Positions 35,023 to 43,464 of a DNA stretch of 64,000 bases are shown one piece after another. Both the position numbers and the translations under genes were made by a program. How positions within the stretch are numbered: position 1 is the stretch's first letter; the number at the start of each line of letters is the position of its first letter. The DNA is from Streptomyces sp. NBC_01431 (GTDB taxonomy: Bacteria; Actinomycetota; Actinomycetes; Streptomycetales; Streptomycetaceae). The stretch lies in assembly GCF_036231355.1 (NCBI RefSeq), contig NZ_CP109496.1:372001-436000 (forward strand), read 5' to 3'. The notes below the pieces were generated by a model. It was given only the letters and a program-made list of their open reading frames with translations. It was not told the origin of the DNA and made no database searches.

Positions 35023-36063
35023 TCAGTACGGTCGGGCGGCCTGCCGATTGGCCGGGGCCAGGCGGGCTGCCTCGGCCTTGGGGAAGCTGATCTTCTTCGG
35101 GTCTCCGTCCGAGGTGTAACGCTTGACCGTCCCGTCGCGCAGCTTGTCCAGCCAGACCGTCGAGGTGAACTGCGCATCCGGGCCGGTCGCCGCCTGGGAG
35201 CGGATCCGCGGGATGGCACCCGGGTCGAAGGCGGCCGAGAAGGGGGAAGGAGCGGGGTTGGCTCCCACCAGGTAGACGCCCTGATGCTGGTAACGCACAC
35301 CGTCGGCGGCCCCCTTCAGCACCAGTTGCCGGGACTGGGACATCGAACCGTTGGGGAGTGCGAGCGACACCACCGACAGGCCGGGCACGGCTTGGGTGAT
35401 CGCCCTTTGGTTGTCGGCGATGGCCTTCTGGGCGGTGTCGTCGTCCACCGTCCCCAGGGCGGTGTGTCGCAGCGTGTGGTTGCCCACCTCGAATTGGTGC
35501 TTGACGAGCCAGTCCAACGACTTTCGACCACCTGGCTCGCGGAACGGGTCGGCGTTGACGAAGAAGGTGGCCACGGGGCGGAATCCGGGGTGCTTCCGGG
35601 CGACGTCAAGGAGGATGCCCACCGCGGTGTCGGACGCGGGCCGGCCATCCGCGCCCAGGTGGAACTGGGTAGCGGTCGAGTCGTCGAAGGTCAGCACCAC
35701 CGGGTGGGTACCGGCGGGAATGTCAATCTTCCCACTGCTGAACTCCCGTGCGGTGACGGGTACGTACCCCTCCCCGGCCAACCGTTCCAGTTCGGCGCGG
35801 AAGTCCTGCGGCGTGCGGTCGTACACACTCCCGGGCTCGGCCACCAGTTGGTGGTACATCAGCACCGGGACCGCACCGAGCTCGTCGGCCTGCACGGTCG
35901 CCGGGTCGGCAACCGCTACCTGCCCGCCGACCTTGCGCGCCCGTCCCGACGGCCCGTCCTGACGGCCCCCTTCCGGCGGGGACTGGGCTGCCGAGCAGGC
36001 GGTGAGCAGCAGGATGGCCGATGCCACGACGACCGCGCCGCCGCTTCGGTGGGATTGACGCAT
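35023..36063 (-). CDS. Polysaccharide deacetylase lipoprotein
   Basis: A 346-residue exported protein. The lipobox LLTAC anchors Cys23. A NodB domain begins at VLMYHQLV with motif 1 VLTFDDS (catalytic Asp pair) and motif 2 GNHTLRHTALG (His-x3-His). It probably removes acetyl groups from cell-wall or extracellular polysaccharide at the membrane surface. The ATG has CGGAGGC upstream. It is divergent from a secreted glycosidase-like gene, suggesting joint work on a polysaccharide. Confidence 0.9.
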   Translation of the reverse strand: MRQSHRSGGAVVVASAILLLTACSAAQSPPEGGRQDGPSGRARKVGGQVAVADPATVQADELGAVPVLMYHQLVAEPGSVYDRTPQDFRAELERLAGEGYVPVTAREFSSGKIDIPAGTHPVVLTFDDSTATQFHLGADGRPASDTAVGILLDVARKHPGFRPVATFFVNADPFREPGGRKSLDWLVKHQFEVGNHTLRHTALGTVDDDTAQKAIADNQRAITQAVPGLSVVSLALPNGSMSQSRQLVLKGAADGVRYQHQGVYLVGANPAPSPFSAAFDPGAIPRIRSQAATGPDAQFTSTVWLDKLRDGTVKRYTSDGDPKKISFPKAEAARLAPANRQAARPY

Positions 36064-36241
36064 GATGCCTCCGGATGTGAACGAGACGCTTCCCGTCACC
36101 TCCAGCCTCGGGCAACAGCGTGCCCCACACCCCGGCTTGATAGGCCGAACGCATGATTACCCGCTCGAAACCTCTTGGGCGGACGGCGTGGCGGTTATGT
36201 CATATCGCAAGGAACCCTCATTCGAGAACGGCAGAGTGAAC

Positions 36242-37831
36242 ATGCGCGGAAAACGACCCCGAACGCGGTACGCCGTCATAGCAATATCCCTGCTGGTCCC
36301 GGTCTGCACGGCGCTCGGGGCCTTCGCGATACAGTCCTCCTCCCGCCAGCTCCAGGTCGAAGGGCTCAGCTCCAGGGACGTGCTGGGCCGAGCCGACGTC
36401 AGCAACCCGCGCCTTGCGATCACGGCCAAGGAGGGGGCCGACCTGGCCGAGATAGAGGTGCGGCTCGACGGGAAACCGGTGCACACCCACCGGGCCGACG
36501 GCCGCCTCGTACTCGACACCCCCTCGCTCACCGAGGGCAAGCACGAACTCACGGCCACGTCCCACAGTGGCCTGCCCTTCCTGCACGACGTGTCCCGGAC
36601 GTTCACCGTGGACACCACCGCCCCGAAACTGCGGCTGTCCCCCGCCCCAGCCACCAAGCCGGGCGCACCGGTGACGGTAAGCGGCCGCGTCGAGGACGCC
36701 GGGCAGGTGAAGGTCTCCATAGCCGGTGCTCCCGTGCCCGTCGGCGACGACGGCACCTTCTCCCGGCGGCTCGAAAAGCCCCCCGCCCGTATCGAGGTGG
36801 TGGCCACGGACGCGGCCGGCAACATCACCCGCGAGCACGTGAACGCGATCGCGCCCTACCCCCTCACCCGGGCCGCGCACCTGACCGCCATCGGCTGGTC
36901 CTCAGATGTGGTCCGCGACCCAGTTCTCCGGCTCGTCAAAGACAAGAAGATCAACGCCGTCGAGCTCGACATCAAGGACGAAAACGGTGAGGTCGGCTAC
37001 AACTCCTCCGTGCCGCTGGCCCGCGAGATCGGCGCCGTGAAGAACCGGTACGACGCACGCAAGGTGATCGACACCCTGCATGGCATGGGAGCCCGCGTCG
37101 TCGGCCGCATCGTCGCCTTCCGCGATCCCATCCTGGCCCAGGCGTCCCACCGCCAGGGCAAGGACAACCGTCTGGTCCAGGCCCCTGACGGCAGCCCCTA
37201 CGACGGCGGCCACTACGGCACGCTCTCGTTCACCAACTTCGCCGATCCCGAGGTCCGCGAGTACAACATCGCCCTGGCCACCGAAGCGGCCAAGCTGGGC
37301 TTCGACGACATCCTGTACGACTACGTGCGCCGCCCCGACGGAAAGCTCTCCACACTGCGCTTCCCCGGCCTGGGCAAGCAGACGCCCGAGAAGTCCATCG
37401 CCGACTTCGTCGCCGACACCCATCGCCGCCTCCAGCCCGAAGGAAAATACCTCGGGGTCTCGGTCTTCGGCATCGCCGCCACCCGGCCCACCGAAATCGC
37501 CCAGGACATCCCCGCCCTGGCCCAACACGCGGACTACATCGCTCCCATGGTGTACCCCTCACACTGGGCCGAGGGCGAGTACGGGGTCGCCAGTCCGAAC
37601 GCCAGCCCGTACGAGATCGTCAACCGGTCGCTGGCCGACTTCGCGAAGCAGGTCAAGGGCACCAGAGCCACGGTCGTCCCCTGGCTCCAGGACTTCTCCC
37701 TGGGCGTCCACTACGGCCCCACCGAAGTAGCCGACCAGATCAGGGCGGCGGCTGGAGACGGCATGAACTCCTTCCTGCTCTGGAACGCCGGAGCCAGCTA
37801 TCAAGGGGCGGCACTGACCACCCTGCGATGA
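36242..37831 (+). CDS. Putative exported glycoside hydrolase (DUF4015/GH13-like)
   Basis: A 529-residue protein. An N-terminal membrane anchor or signal (YAVIAISLLVPVCTALGAFA) precedes Ig-like segments (about 45-200, with KPVHTHRADGRLVLD and a DTTAPKLRLSP-type repeat) and a TIM-barrel domain (about 215-529). The barrel has VRLVKDKKINAVELDIKDE-type strands, LGFDDILYDYVRRPDG, VSVFGIAA and IAPMVYPSHWAEGEYG, typical of the DUF4015 putative glycosidases. The ATG is chosen to begin just before the anchor; another in-frame ATG lies 45 bases earlier. Its function is probably hydrolysis of an extracellular polysaccharide. Confidence 0.85.
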   Translation: MRGKRPRTRYAVIAISLLVPVCTALGAFAIQSSSRQLQVEGLSSRDVLGRADVSNPRLAITAKEGADLAEIEVRLDGKPVHTHRADGRLVLDTPSLTEGKHELTATSHSGLPFLHDVSRTFTVDTTAPKLRLSPAPATKPGAPVTVSGRVEDAGQVKVSIAGAPVPVGDDGTFSRRLEKPPARIEVVATDAAGNITREHVNAIAPYPLTRAAHLTAIGWSSDVVRDPVLRLVKDKKINAVELDIKDENGEVGYNSSVPLAREIGAVKNRYDARKVIDTLHGMGARVVGRIVAFRDPILAQASHRQGKDNRLVQAPDGSPYDGGHYGTLSFTNFADPEVREYNIALATEAAKLGFDDILYDYVRRPDGKLSTLRFPGLGKQTPEKSIADFVADTHRRLQPEGKYLGVSVFGIAATRPTEIAQDIPALAQHADYIAPMVYPSHWAEGEYGVASPNASPYEIVNRSLADFAKQVKGTRATVVPWLQDFSLGVHYGPTEVADQIRAAAGDGMNSFLLWNAGASYQGAALTTLR

Positions 37832-37855
37832 CGAGAGCCTTGAACCCCGGCAGGA

Positions 37856-37876
37856 GGACCGTAAACAGAACGGTCC
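37856..37876 (+). terminator. Candidate terminator hairpin
   Basis: GGACCGT-N7-ACGGTCC, a perfect 7-bp stem 25 bases after the glycosidase-like stop. Confidence 0.5.
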
Positions 37877-38123
37877 CTGAGCAGGTGCCCGGCGTGTTGG
37901 ACCGACACCAGCGCCGCACGTCCCGTTCGCCGACGAGATCGGGACGGCGGCTGGTGGGAACGCCGGCACGGTACTTGGTCATCCGGTCTTCGAGGCGCTG
38001 TCGGCTACTCGGCACACCCCGCTTTCCCACAGCACGCAACCGCAGGGTTCACCTCCGGGGCAGGGGCGCCGTCTCATGGAAGGCGCCCTGTCGGTCAACG
38101 ACCTCGGCGCGTAGCGTGCGTAC

Positions 38124-38966
38124 ATGGCGAACGGGACTCCGAACAACGCTGCGCCGTCGGCGCGGGCACGCCGCCACACCTTCGGCGACGATGCCGAGGA
38201 GTACGACGCGTTCCGGCCCGGCTATCCCGCCCAACTGATAGACGAGGTCCTGGACTTCGCCGGCCTTGATGACGGCGCCCTTGCCCTGGAGGTGGGCGCC
38301 GGCACAGGCAAGGCGACGCGGGCTTTCGCACAGTCCGGCGTACCGGTGACCTGCGTCGAGCCCGACGCCCGCATGGCGCGTGTACTACAACACCGCTGCG
38401 GAGGGCTCCCCCAGGTGACTGTCGAGATCGCCGACTTCGAGACCTGGCGGCCCACACGGCGTTACGGGCTGCTGTACTGCGCCCAGGCATGGCATTGGGT
38501 GGACCCAGCCGTGCGCTGGCGCAGAGCGAAAGCCGCGCTGTCGCCGGGCGGAGCGATCGCCCTCTTCTGGAACCACTGGTTTCTGGAGTCCGACGACCTG
38601 ACGGCTGAGCTGACGGGCGCCCACACTCGACACGGCATAGATATTCCTGAGCACACCATCCTGGATCCCCGCCCCGGCCCAGCGCGCTACGGGTCCGAGG
38701 CCCGCCAGTGGCGTGACATGGTGGCCGCCGGATTCGTGGATCCGGCCCACCGCCTGTACGGATCCGTACACGACCGCTCCCCTTCCGCTCTGATCGGCCT
38801 GCTCGCCTCCTACTCGGGCTACCGGATACTTCCGCCCCGCAAGCGGGAGCGAATCTTCGCGGACATGGCCCACACCATGGCCGAACAGGGCGGAAGCGTA
38901 CGAGTGAAGGTGACGACAAGTCTCTTTCTCGGGCGGGCGAGCGCCGACGGCAACCCTCCGCGCTGA
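38124..38966 (+). CDS. Class I SAM-dependent methyltransferase
   Basis: A 280-residue methyltransferase. The family lead-in FGDDAEEYDAFRPGYPAQLI precedes motif I ALEVGAGTGKATRAFA, acidic VEPDARMA and the AQAWHWVDPAVRWRRAKAAL region with LSPGGAIALFWN. This is the common Streptomyces Methyltransf_11 type in which the YDxxRPGYP lead-in is diagnostic. Substrate unknown. It starts at ATG and stands alone. Confidence 0.88.
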   Translation: MANGTPNNAAPSARARRHTFGDDAEEYDAFRPGYPAQLIDEVLDFAGLDDGALALEVGAGTGKATRAFAQSGVPVTCVEPDARMARVLQHRCGGLPQVTVEIADFETWRPTRRYGLLYCAQAWHWVDPAVRWRRAKAALSPGGAIALFWNHWFLESDDLTAELTGAHTRHGIDIPEHTILDPRPGPARYGSEARQWRDMVAAGFVDPAHRLYGSVHDRSPSALIGLLASYSGYRILPPRKRERIFADMAHTMAEQGGSVRVKVTTSLFLGRASADGNPPR

Positions 38967-39136
38967 GGGATCGATCAGTGGTTGCTGCCGCTTGGTGGCT
39001 ACGGGACCGAGTCCCTGGCCGAGGTGCGCTCCGACGCCGACGTGATGTACCTGCCCTGCATGGCCAATGGCGTACTTCTGCGAGGACGGCGCTCCGGGCC
39101 ATCGTCAAAGTTTCACCAAAACCAGACAAGGAACTA

Positions 39137-39155
39137 TTAGGCAAGGCTCCCCTAA
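39137..39155. promoter_or_regulatory. DmdR/IdeR-type iron box
   Basis: TTAGGCAAGGCTCCCCTAA matches the actinobacterial DtxR/DmdR box (TTAGGTTAGGCTNACCTAA) at all but three defined positions and keeps the perfect TTAGG...CCTAA ends. It lies 68 bases before the ZIP transporter start. Confidence 0.75.
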
Positions 39156-39222
39156 CCTAGTGTTTGTCTGTCCCCGAGGACCATCCCCACGGGGTCCTCA
39201 CAGCACTTTCCCCGGAGCCCCC

Positions 39223-40050
39223 ATGTCCAGCGCGAACATCGCCCTGCTCGGTGCGATCGCAGGCTTCACCATCTACCTCGGCCTCCCGCTCGGCCGACTG
39301 CGCACACCGACGCCGCGCTTGAAGGCCGGGCTCAACGCCGTCGCCATCGGCATCCTGATCTTTCTCGTCTGGGACGTACTCACCCATGCCTGGGAACCGG
39401 TCGACGCCGCACTGAGCGACCATCACTGGGGAACGGTCGCCTCGACCGGGTCCGTGCTGGCTGCCGGACTCGCCGCCGGCCTGCTCGGTCTCGTCTACTA
39501 CGACGCCTGGATGGCCCGCCGCCGGGCCGCCGCCGACCGTGCCGCCGGTCCCGGCTGCGCCACCACTGCGGAACTGTCACCGAAGACCCGCAGCCAGGCG
39601 GGCTCCCTCGCACTCATGATCGCGACCGGCATCGGGCTGCACAACTTCGCCGAGGGCCTGGCGATCGGCAACTCCGCCGCCAAGGGCGAACTCTCCCTGG
39701 CAGTCCTCCTCATCATCGGCTTCGGCCTGCACAACGCCACCGAGGGCTTCGGCATCGTAGCCCCGCTCGCCGCCGACGGCGAGCGCCCCTCGTGGATCAG
39801 CCTGATCTGGCTCGGCCTGATCGGCGGCGGCCCGACATTCCTCGGCACACTCGTCGGCCAGCACCTCGTCAACGACACGCTCTCCATCGCGTTCCTTGGG
39901 CTGGCCGCCGGCTCGATCCTCTACGTCGTCATCGAGCTACTCGCCATCGCCCGCAAGACCGGCCTGAAGACGCTCACCACCTGGTGCATCCTCATCGGCC
40001 TGCTCCTCGGATTCGCCACCGACGCCGTGGTCACCGCGGCCGGAGCCTGA
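39223..40050 (+). CDS. ZIP-family divalent metal transporter
   Basis: A 275-residue membrane protein with about eight helices. The two ZIP signature helices hold GLHNFAEG (His140, Asn141, Glu144) and GLHNATEG (His170, Asn171, Glu174), forming the metal site. The variable loop is about 100-125. It imports zinc, iron or manganese. The upstream DtxR/DmdR-type box points to repression by iron and so to iron or manganese uptake. The ATG follows GGAG; an upstream in-frame start would cross the box. Confidence 0.92.
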   Translation: MSSANIALLGAIAGFTIYLGLPLGRLRTPTPRLKAGLNAVAIGILIFLVWDVLTHAWEPVDAALSDHHWGTVASTGSVLAAGLAAGLLGLVYYDAWMARRRAAADRAAGPGCATTAELSPKTRSQAGSLALMIATGIGLHNFAEGLAIGNSAAKGELSLAVLLIIGFGLHNATEGFGIVAPLAADGERPSWISLIWLGLIGGGPTFLGTLVGQHLVNDTLSIAFLGLAAGSILYVVIELLAIARKTGLKTLTTWCILIGLLLGFATDAVVTAAGA

Positions 40051-40063
40051 ACCGCCATCAGCT

Positions 40064-40095
40064 GATCGCGCACCCGCGAGCGCGGGTGCGCGATC
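40064..40095 (+). terminator. Strong hairpin after ZIP gene
   Basis: GATCGCGCACCCGCG / CGCGGGTGCGCGATC, a perfect 15-bp stem around AG, 13 bases after the ZIP stop codon. Confidence 0.85.
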
Positions 40096-40205
40096 TCTGG
40101 TGTCGGTCATCTCCGCGGACGCGGCGGCAGACCACCTGTTGCAGGTCGAGCGCCTCGTACTCGGCGAGGGCCTCACCCTTCACTGCGCGGAGTACCCACT
40201 TTTGT

Positions 40206-40728
40206 TCAGGCTGCCTGCTCGCAGTACCTGACGAAGGCGTCGAGTCTGGTCGCGAACCCCCTGGAATCGACCAGGTGGACGAAGTGCCCGTCGCCCAGCC
40301 ACTCCTCGACCTGTACGTCCGGCAGTCGGTCGAACCGCTCGCGCTCGCCGTCAGTGACAGGACGGCCGAACACCGCGAGGCATGGAACCCGGATACCGGC
40401 CGTATTTTCGTCGATCCAGGCCTGCAGCTCCGCCGGATCGGTGGTCAGGACCTGATTCCAGTAGCCGAGCACGACATCCTGCTCGACCTTGTGCGTATCC
40501 AGCACCAGCGTGCGTGTCGGCTCGGGGATGCGGTCGAGCCCGAGGCTCTTGTCGATGTTCGGCCAGACCTGGGTGAAGGCGGGGCCGCGCAGCATCGGTG
40601 CGATCGAGCGGAGCATCTGGGCGAAGGGGAGTACCTCCGTCGCCTGGTCCACCCAGACAATGCCGCGCGCCGGGTTGCACGGCCGCGTAGAGTCCCGCCA
40701 CTGCGGCCGCCATGGAGTGCCCAACATC
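40206..40728 (-). pseudogene. Alpha/beta hydrolase, truncated and frameshifted
   Basis: The 3' two-thirds reads ARGIVWVDQATEVLPFAQML to FGRPVTDGERERFDRLPDVQ, with EEWLGDGHFVHLVD carrying the catalytic His. The nucleophile segment VGHSMAAAVAGLYAAVQP is in another frame; removing one C near 40677 joins them. Upstream of VGHSM the gene is lost because IS5-type sequence begins near 40730. It is therefore doubly inactivated. Confidence 0.8.
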
Positions 40729-41550
40729 ACCAGCCGTGGGGCGTGGAGATCTGACGAACGACCAGTGGGCTCGGCTTGAGCCGTTGCTGCCGCTGGGCAA
40801 GAAGCCGGGCCGTCCACCGGTGTGGACCCGGCGGCAGTTGATAGACGGCATACGGTGGCGGACCAGGACCGGTGCCCCGTGGCGCGACGTGCCGGAGCGG
40901 TATGGGCCGTGGGACCGGGCCTACGACCTATTCCGGCGCTGGCAGCGCGACGGCACCTGGAAGCGGATCTTCGAGCAGCCGCAGGCCGAGGCCGACGTGA
41001 AGGGCCTAATGACGTGGGACGTCAGCGTGGACTCCACGATCGCCCCAGCCCATCAGCACGCCGCCGGGGCGCGTAAGAAGGGCGCTGCAGAAGGGGCCTC
41101 CCAGCGGCGTCGACACCGAACCCGACGATCACGGCCTGGGACTCTCGCGCGGCGGGCTGACTACCAAGCTGCACCTGGCGGTTGAGCAGGGGCAGAAGCC
41201 TCTTTCGCTGCTTTTCACCGCTGGCCAGCGGCACGACAGTCCGCACTTCCAGCCGGTCCTGGAGGGCATCCGGGTGCCCCGCATCGGTCGGGGCCGGCCG
41301 CGAACACGGCCGGACAAGGTCCGCGCCGATAAGGCATACGGCTCCCGCGGAAACCGCGCCTACCTGCGCAGACGCGGCATAGGCTCCACCATCCCGGAGA
41401 AGGCTGACGAGGTCCGCAACCGCAAGAAGCTCGGCTCTCGCGGAGGCCGTCCGCCGAAGTTCGACAAAGCCGATTATAAGGAGCGCCACGCGGTGGAATG
41501 CGGAACCAACCGCCTCGAGCGCCACCGCGCGGTCGGCCACGAGATACGAC

Positions 41551-41780
41551 TGTGAGGATGGTCGGGTGCCGCCCCGGGCGGTGGTCTGGCCCGAGGTACG
41601 ACTGGCGCTGATGCCTTGAGCTTGATCTGCCGACCACTGCCCGAGGCGGTGCGTGCTGCCGCCGGACCAGTGGGCGTGTCCCGATAGGGGCCTTCGCGAC
41701 GCGCACCGTCACAGTCCTGACCGCCTCACCGGCCCGGCGCCGGCCACCAGTCCCCCCAGGCGTTCAGGAGACAGACGACC
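41551..41780 (+). ncRNA. Candidate bridge RNA region of IS110
   Basis: A 230-base non-coding stretch between the left end of the element and the transposase start. IS110-group elements encode their bridge RNA here. GC-rich dyads fit a structured RNA: CCGCC-CCG-GGCGG near 41570 and GGCCCGGCGCCGGCC-type sequence near 41730. Guide loops were not assigned. Confidence 0.55.
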
Positions 41781-42893
41781 GTGCCCAGCATGACCCGGCA
41801 AGCCCCTCCGCCGCACGACACGACCAGCCACCCAGAGGACATCGTGCTGGGCGTGGACACCCACAAGGATGTGCACGTCGCTGCGGTGATCACTTCTACC
41901 GGAGCCATGCTTGACACTCGTAGCTTCCCGACCACGCGAGAGGGATACCGACAACTCCTTTCATGGGCACGGGCCTTCGGAATTCTGAAGCGGGCTGGAG
42001 TCGAGTGCACCGGCTCCTATGGTGCCGCGCTGACCCGCTACCTTCAGAGCGAAGGCATCGCGGTCACCGAGGTCAACCAGCCGGACAAGGCCTTGCGGCG
42101 CCGACGAGGAAAGACCGACGCGATCGACGCGGCGGCCGCCGCCCAAGCGGTGCTCTCAGGCCGCGCCACCGCCACCGCCAAGACCACCGACGGTCCGGTG
42201 GAGGCAGTCCGGATGTTCAAGATGGCCAAGAGCTCTGCGGTCAAGTCACGCTCGCAAGCGATCAACCAGCTCAAGGCCGTCCTGGTCTCCGCAGACCCCG
42301 CGCTGCGTGAATCGCTGGCAGGCCTCAGCAACCCTAAACTCATCCGTCGATGCTCCGAGTTGGAGGACTCAGCCGGGGCCACCCCGGCCATGGCTGCACG
42401 CCACACCCTGCGGCTGCTAGCCAGCCGGATCCGTCACCTCACCGAGGAGATCAACGACCTCACCAGACGGATCACCTCGGCGATCACCTCCTACGCGCCG
42501 AAGCTCCTGGACTGCTACGGCGTCGGCCCTGACACCGCGGCCGCATTGCTGATAGCAGCCGGCGACAACCCGGACCGGATGGGCGGCGAGGCTTCCTTCG
42601 CCGCCCTCTGTGGCGTCAGCCCGGTGGAGGCATCATCCGGCAAGACTCAGCGTCGCAGGCTCAACCGAGGCGGTGACCGACAAGCCAACTCCGCCCTCTA
42701 CGCAATCGTCCTGGCCCGACTGCGCTGGGAGAGCCGCAGCCGCGAGTACCTGGAACGACGCATCGCCGAAGGCAAGACCCGCCGCGAGGCCATCCGCTGC
42801 CTCAAACGCTACGTCGCCCGCGAGATCTACCAACTCATCACCATGCACGGGAAGGCCACTCCTGCACCAGCGCCAGCCGCAGGACGATATTGA
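41781..42893 (+). CDS. IS110-family DEDD transposase (recombinase)
   Basis: A 370-residue RNA-guided-type recombinase. The N-terminal RuvC-like DEDD domain (about 20-165) has GVDTHKDVH, VECTGSYG, NQPDK and KTDAIDA. The C-terminal Tnp_20 domain (about 235-325) has YGVGPDTAAALLIAAGDNPD, FAALCGVSPVEASSGKTQRR and RLNRGGDRQANSALY with the conserved Ser. All motifs are in one uninterrupted frame, so it looks active. The GTG start has GGAG upstream; an ATG nine bases on is possible. Confidence 0.92.
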   Translation: MPSMTRQAPPPHDTTSHPEDIVLGVDTHKDVHVAAVITSTGAMLDTRSFPTTREGYRQLLSWARAFGILKRAGVECTGSYGAALTRYLQSEGIAVTEVNQPDKALRRRRGKTDAIDAAAAAQAVLSGRATATAKTTDGPVEAVRMFKMAKSSAVKSRSQAINQLKAVLVSADPALRESLAGLSNPKLIRRCSELEDSAGATPAMAARHTLRLLASRIRHLTEEINDLTRRITSAITSYAPKLLDCYGVGPDTAAALLIAAGDNPDRMGGEASFAALCGVSPVEASSGKTQRRRLNRGGDRQANSALYAIVLARLRWESRSREYLERRIAEGKTRREAIRCLKRYVAREIYQLITMHGKATPAPAPAAGRY

Positions 42894-42995
42894 CATCCAT
42901 AGGGGCATCAAACTCGCCGTCCGCTACGAGGCGACCGTGCTGATCGCAGCCATCAACGAATGGCTCTGACCGGCAGGCGACCTCCCGGTCGTCGC

Positions 42996-43337
42996 TCACC
43001 AGTCCCGGGTGGCAATCAGCTTCTCTACATCCGCGTCCGTAAACCCGTATGCCGACGCGACAAACCAGAAGTCCTCAGCGATCATCTCGCGCGCGACCGT
43101 CTCGATCTCACTCCCGGCTGCCTCGAACTCCGCTTCCAGACTGTTGAACTCCTCGGTTGCAGCCTGGGTGAGCGCATACAGAGCCTCCAGATTCGACGGC
43201 TGCTCAGCCTCAATCCGCTCGCACAGCCGCAACAGGATCGCCCTGCCCCGGTCGACGACATGATCGGGGAAGTACGAGTCCGCATACATCTGCCGCAGGA
43301 ACACGTGCCCTGCTACCTGCTGGTTCGTGACTGGCAT
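42996..43337 (-). CDS. DUF5713 family protein
   Basis: A 113-residue soluble, helical, acidic protein: FLRQMYADSYFPDHVVDRGR, ILLRLCERIEAEQPSNLEAL, YALTQAATEEFNSLEAEFEA and AEDFWFVASAYGF then LIATRDW. This pattern is that of DUF5713, found in many bacteria without known function. The ATG follows GGGGAAG. Confidence 0.85.
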   Translation of the reverse strand: MPVTNQQVAGHVFLRQMYADSYFPDHVVDRGRAILLRLCERIEAEQPSNLEALYALTQAATEEFNSLEAEFEAAGSEIETVAREMIAEDFWFVASAYGFTDADVEKLIATRDW

Positions 43338-43464
43338 GGCGCTTCCCCATCCCCGTAGAAGAACTGACGCGCCGATCATGCACGACACCACTGACAACGA
43401 CGCCGCCCATGTACGCCAGGCCGCTCGTGGCCAGCACTTTCACACCAGGCCCTAGGCTTCGGGA

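Larger units (their letters stand above)
41551..42909 (+). mobile_element. Intact IS110-family insertion sequence
   Basis: About 1.36 kb inserted between TACGAC and AAACTCGCC of the host IS5 transposase, judged from where the host reading resumes. It carries one intact DEDD transposase gene, a 230-base non-coding left end and only about 16 bases after the stop codon. No terminal inverted repeats are obvious, as expected for IS110. The ends are accurate to a few bases; the core dinucleotide could not be fixed. Confidence 0.85.
40736..42969 (+). pseudogene. IS5-type transposase split by an IS110 element
   Basis: The first half reads VGRGDLTNDQWARLEPLLPL, WTRRQLIDGIRWRTRTGAPW, AYDLFRRWQRDGTWKR and SVDSTIAPAHQHAAGAR. 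After a frame change near 41090 it continues GVDTEPDDHGLGLSRGGLTT, KLHLAV, DKAYGSRGNRAYLRRRGI and CGTNRLERHRAV. At about 41550 it stops abruptly, and the exact C-terminal end KLAVRYEATVLIAAINEWL resumes at about 42910, after the IS110 element. Besides the insertion, an extra G in the RAV/ATRYD region shifts the frame. The first frame change could be the natural orfA/orfB shift known in some IS5 subgroups. Confidence 0.88.
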
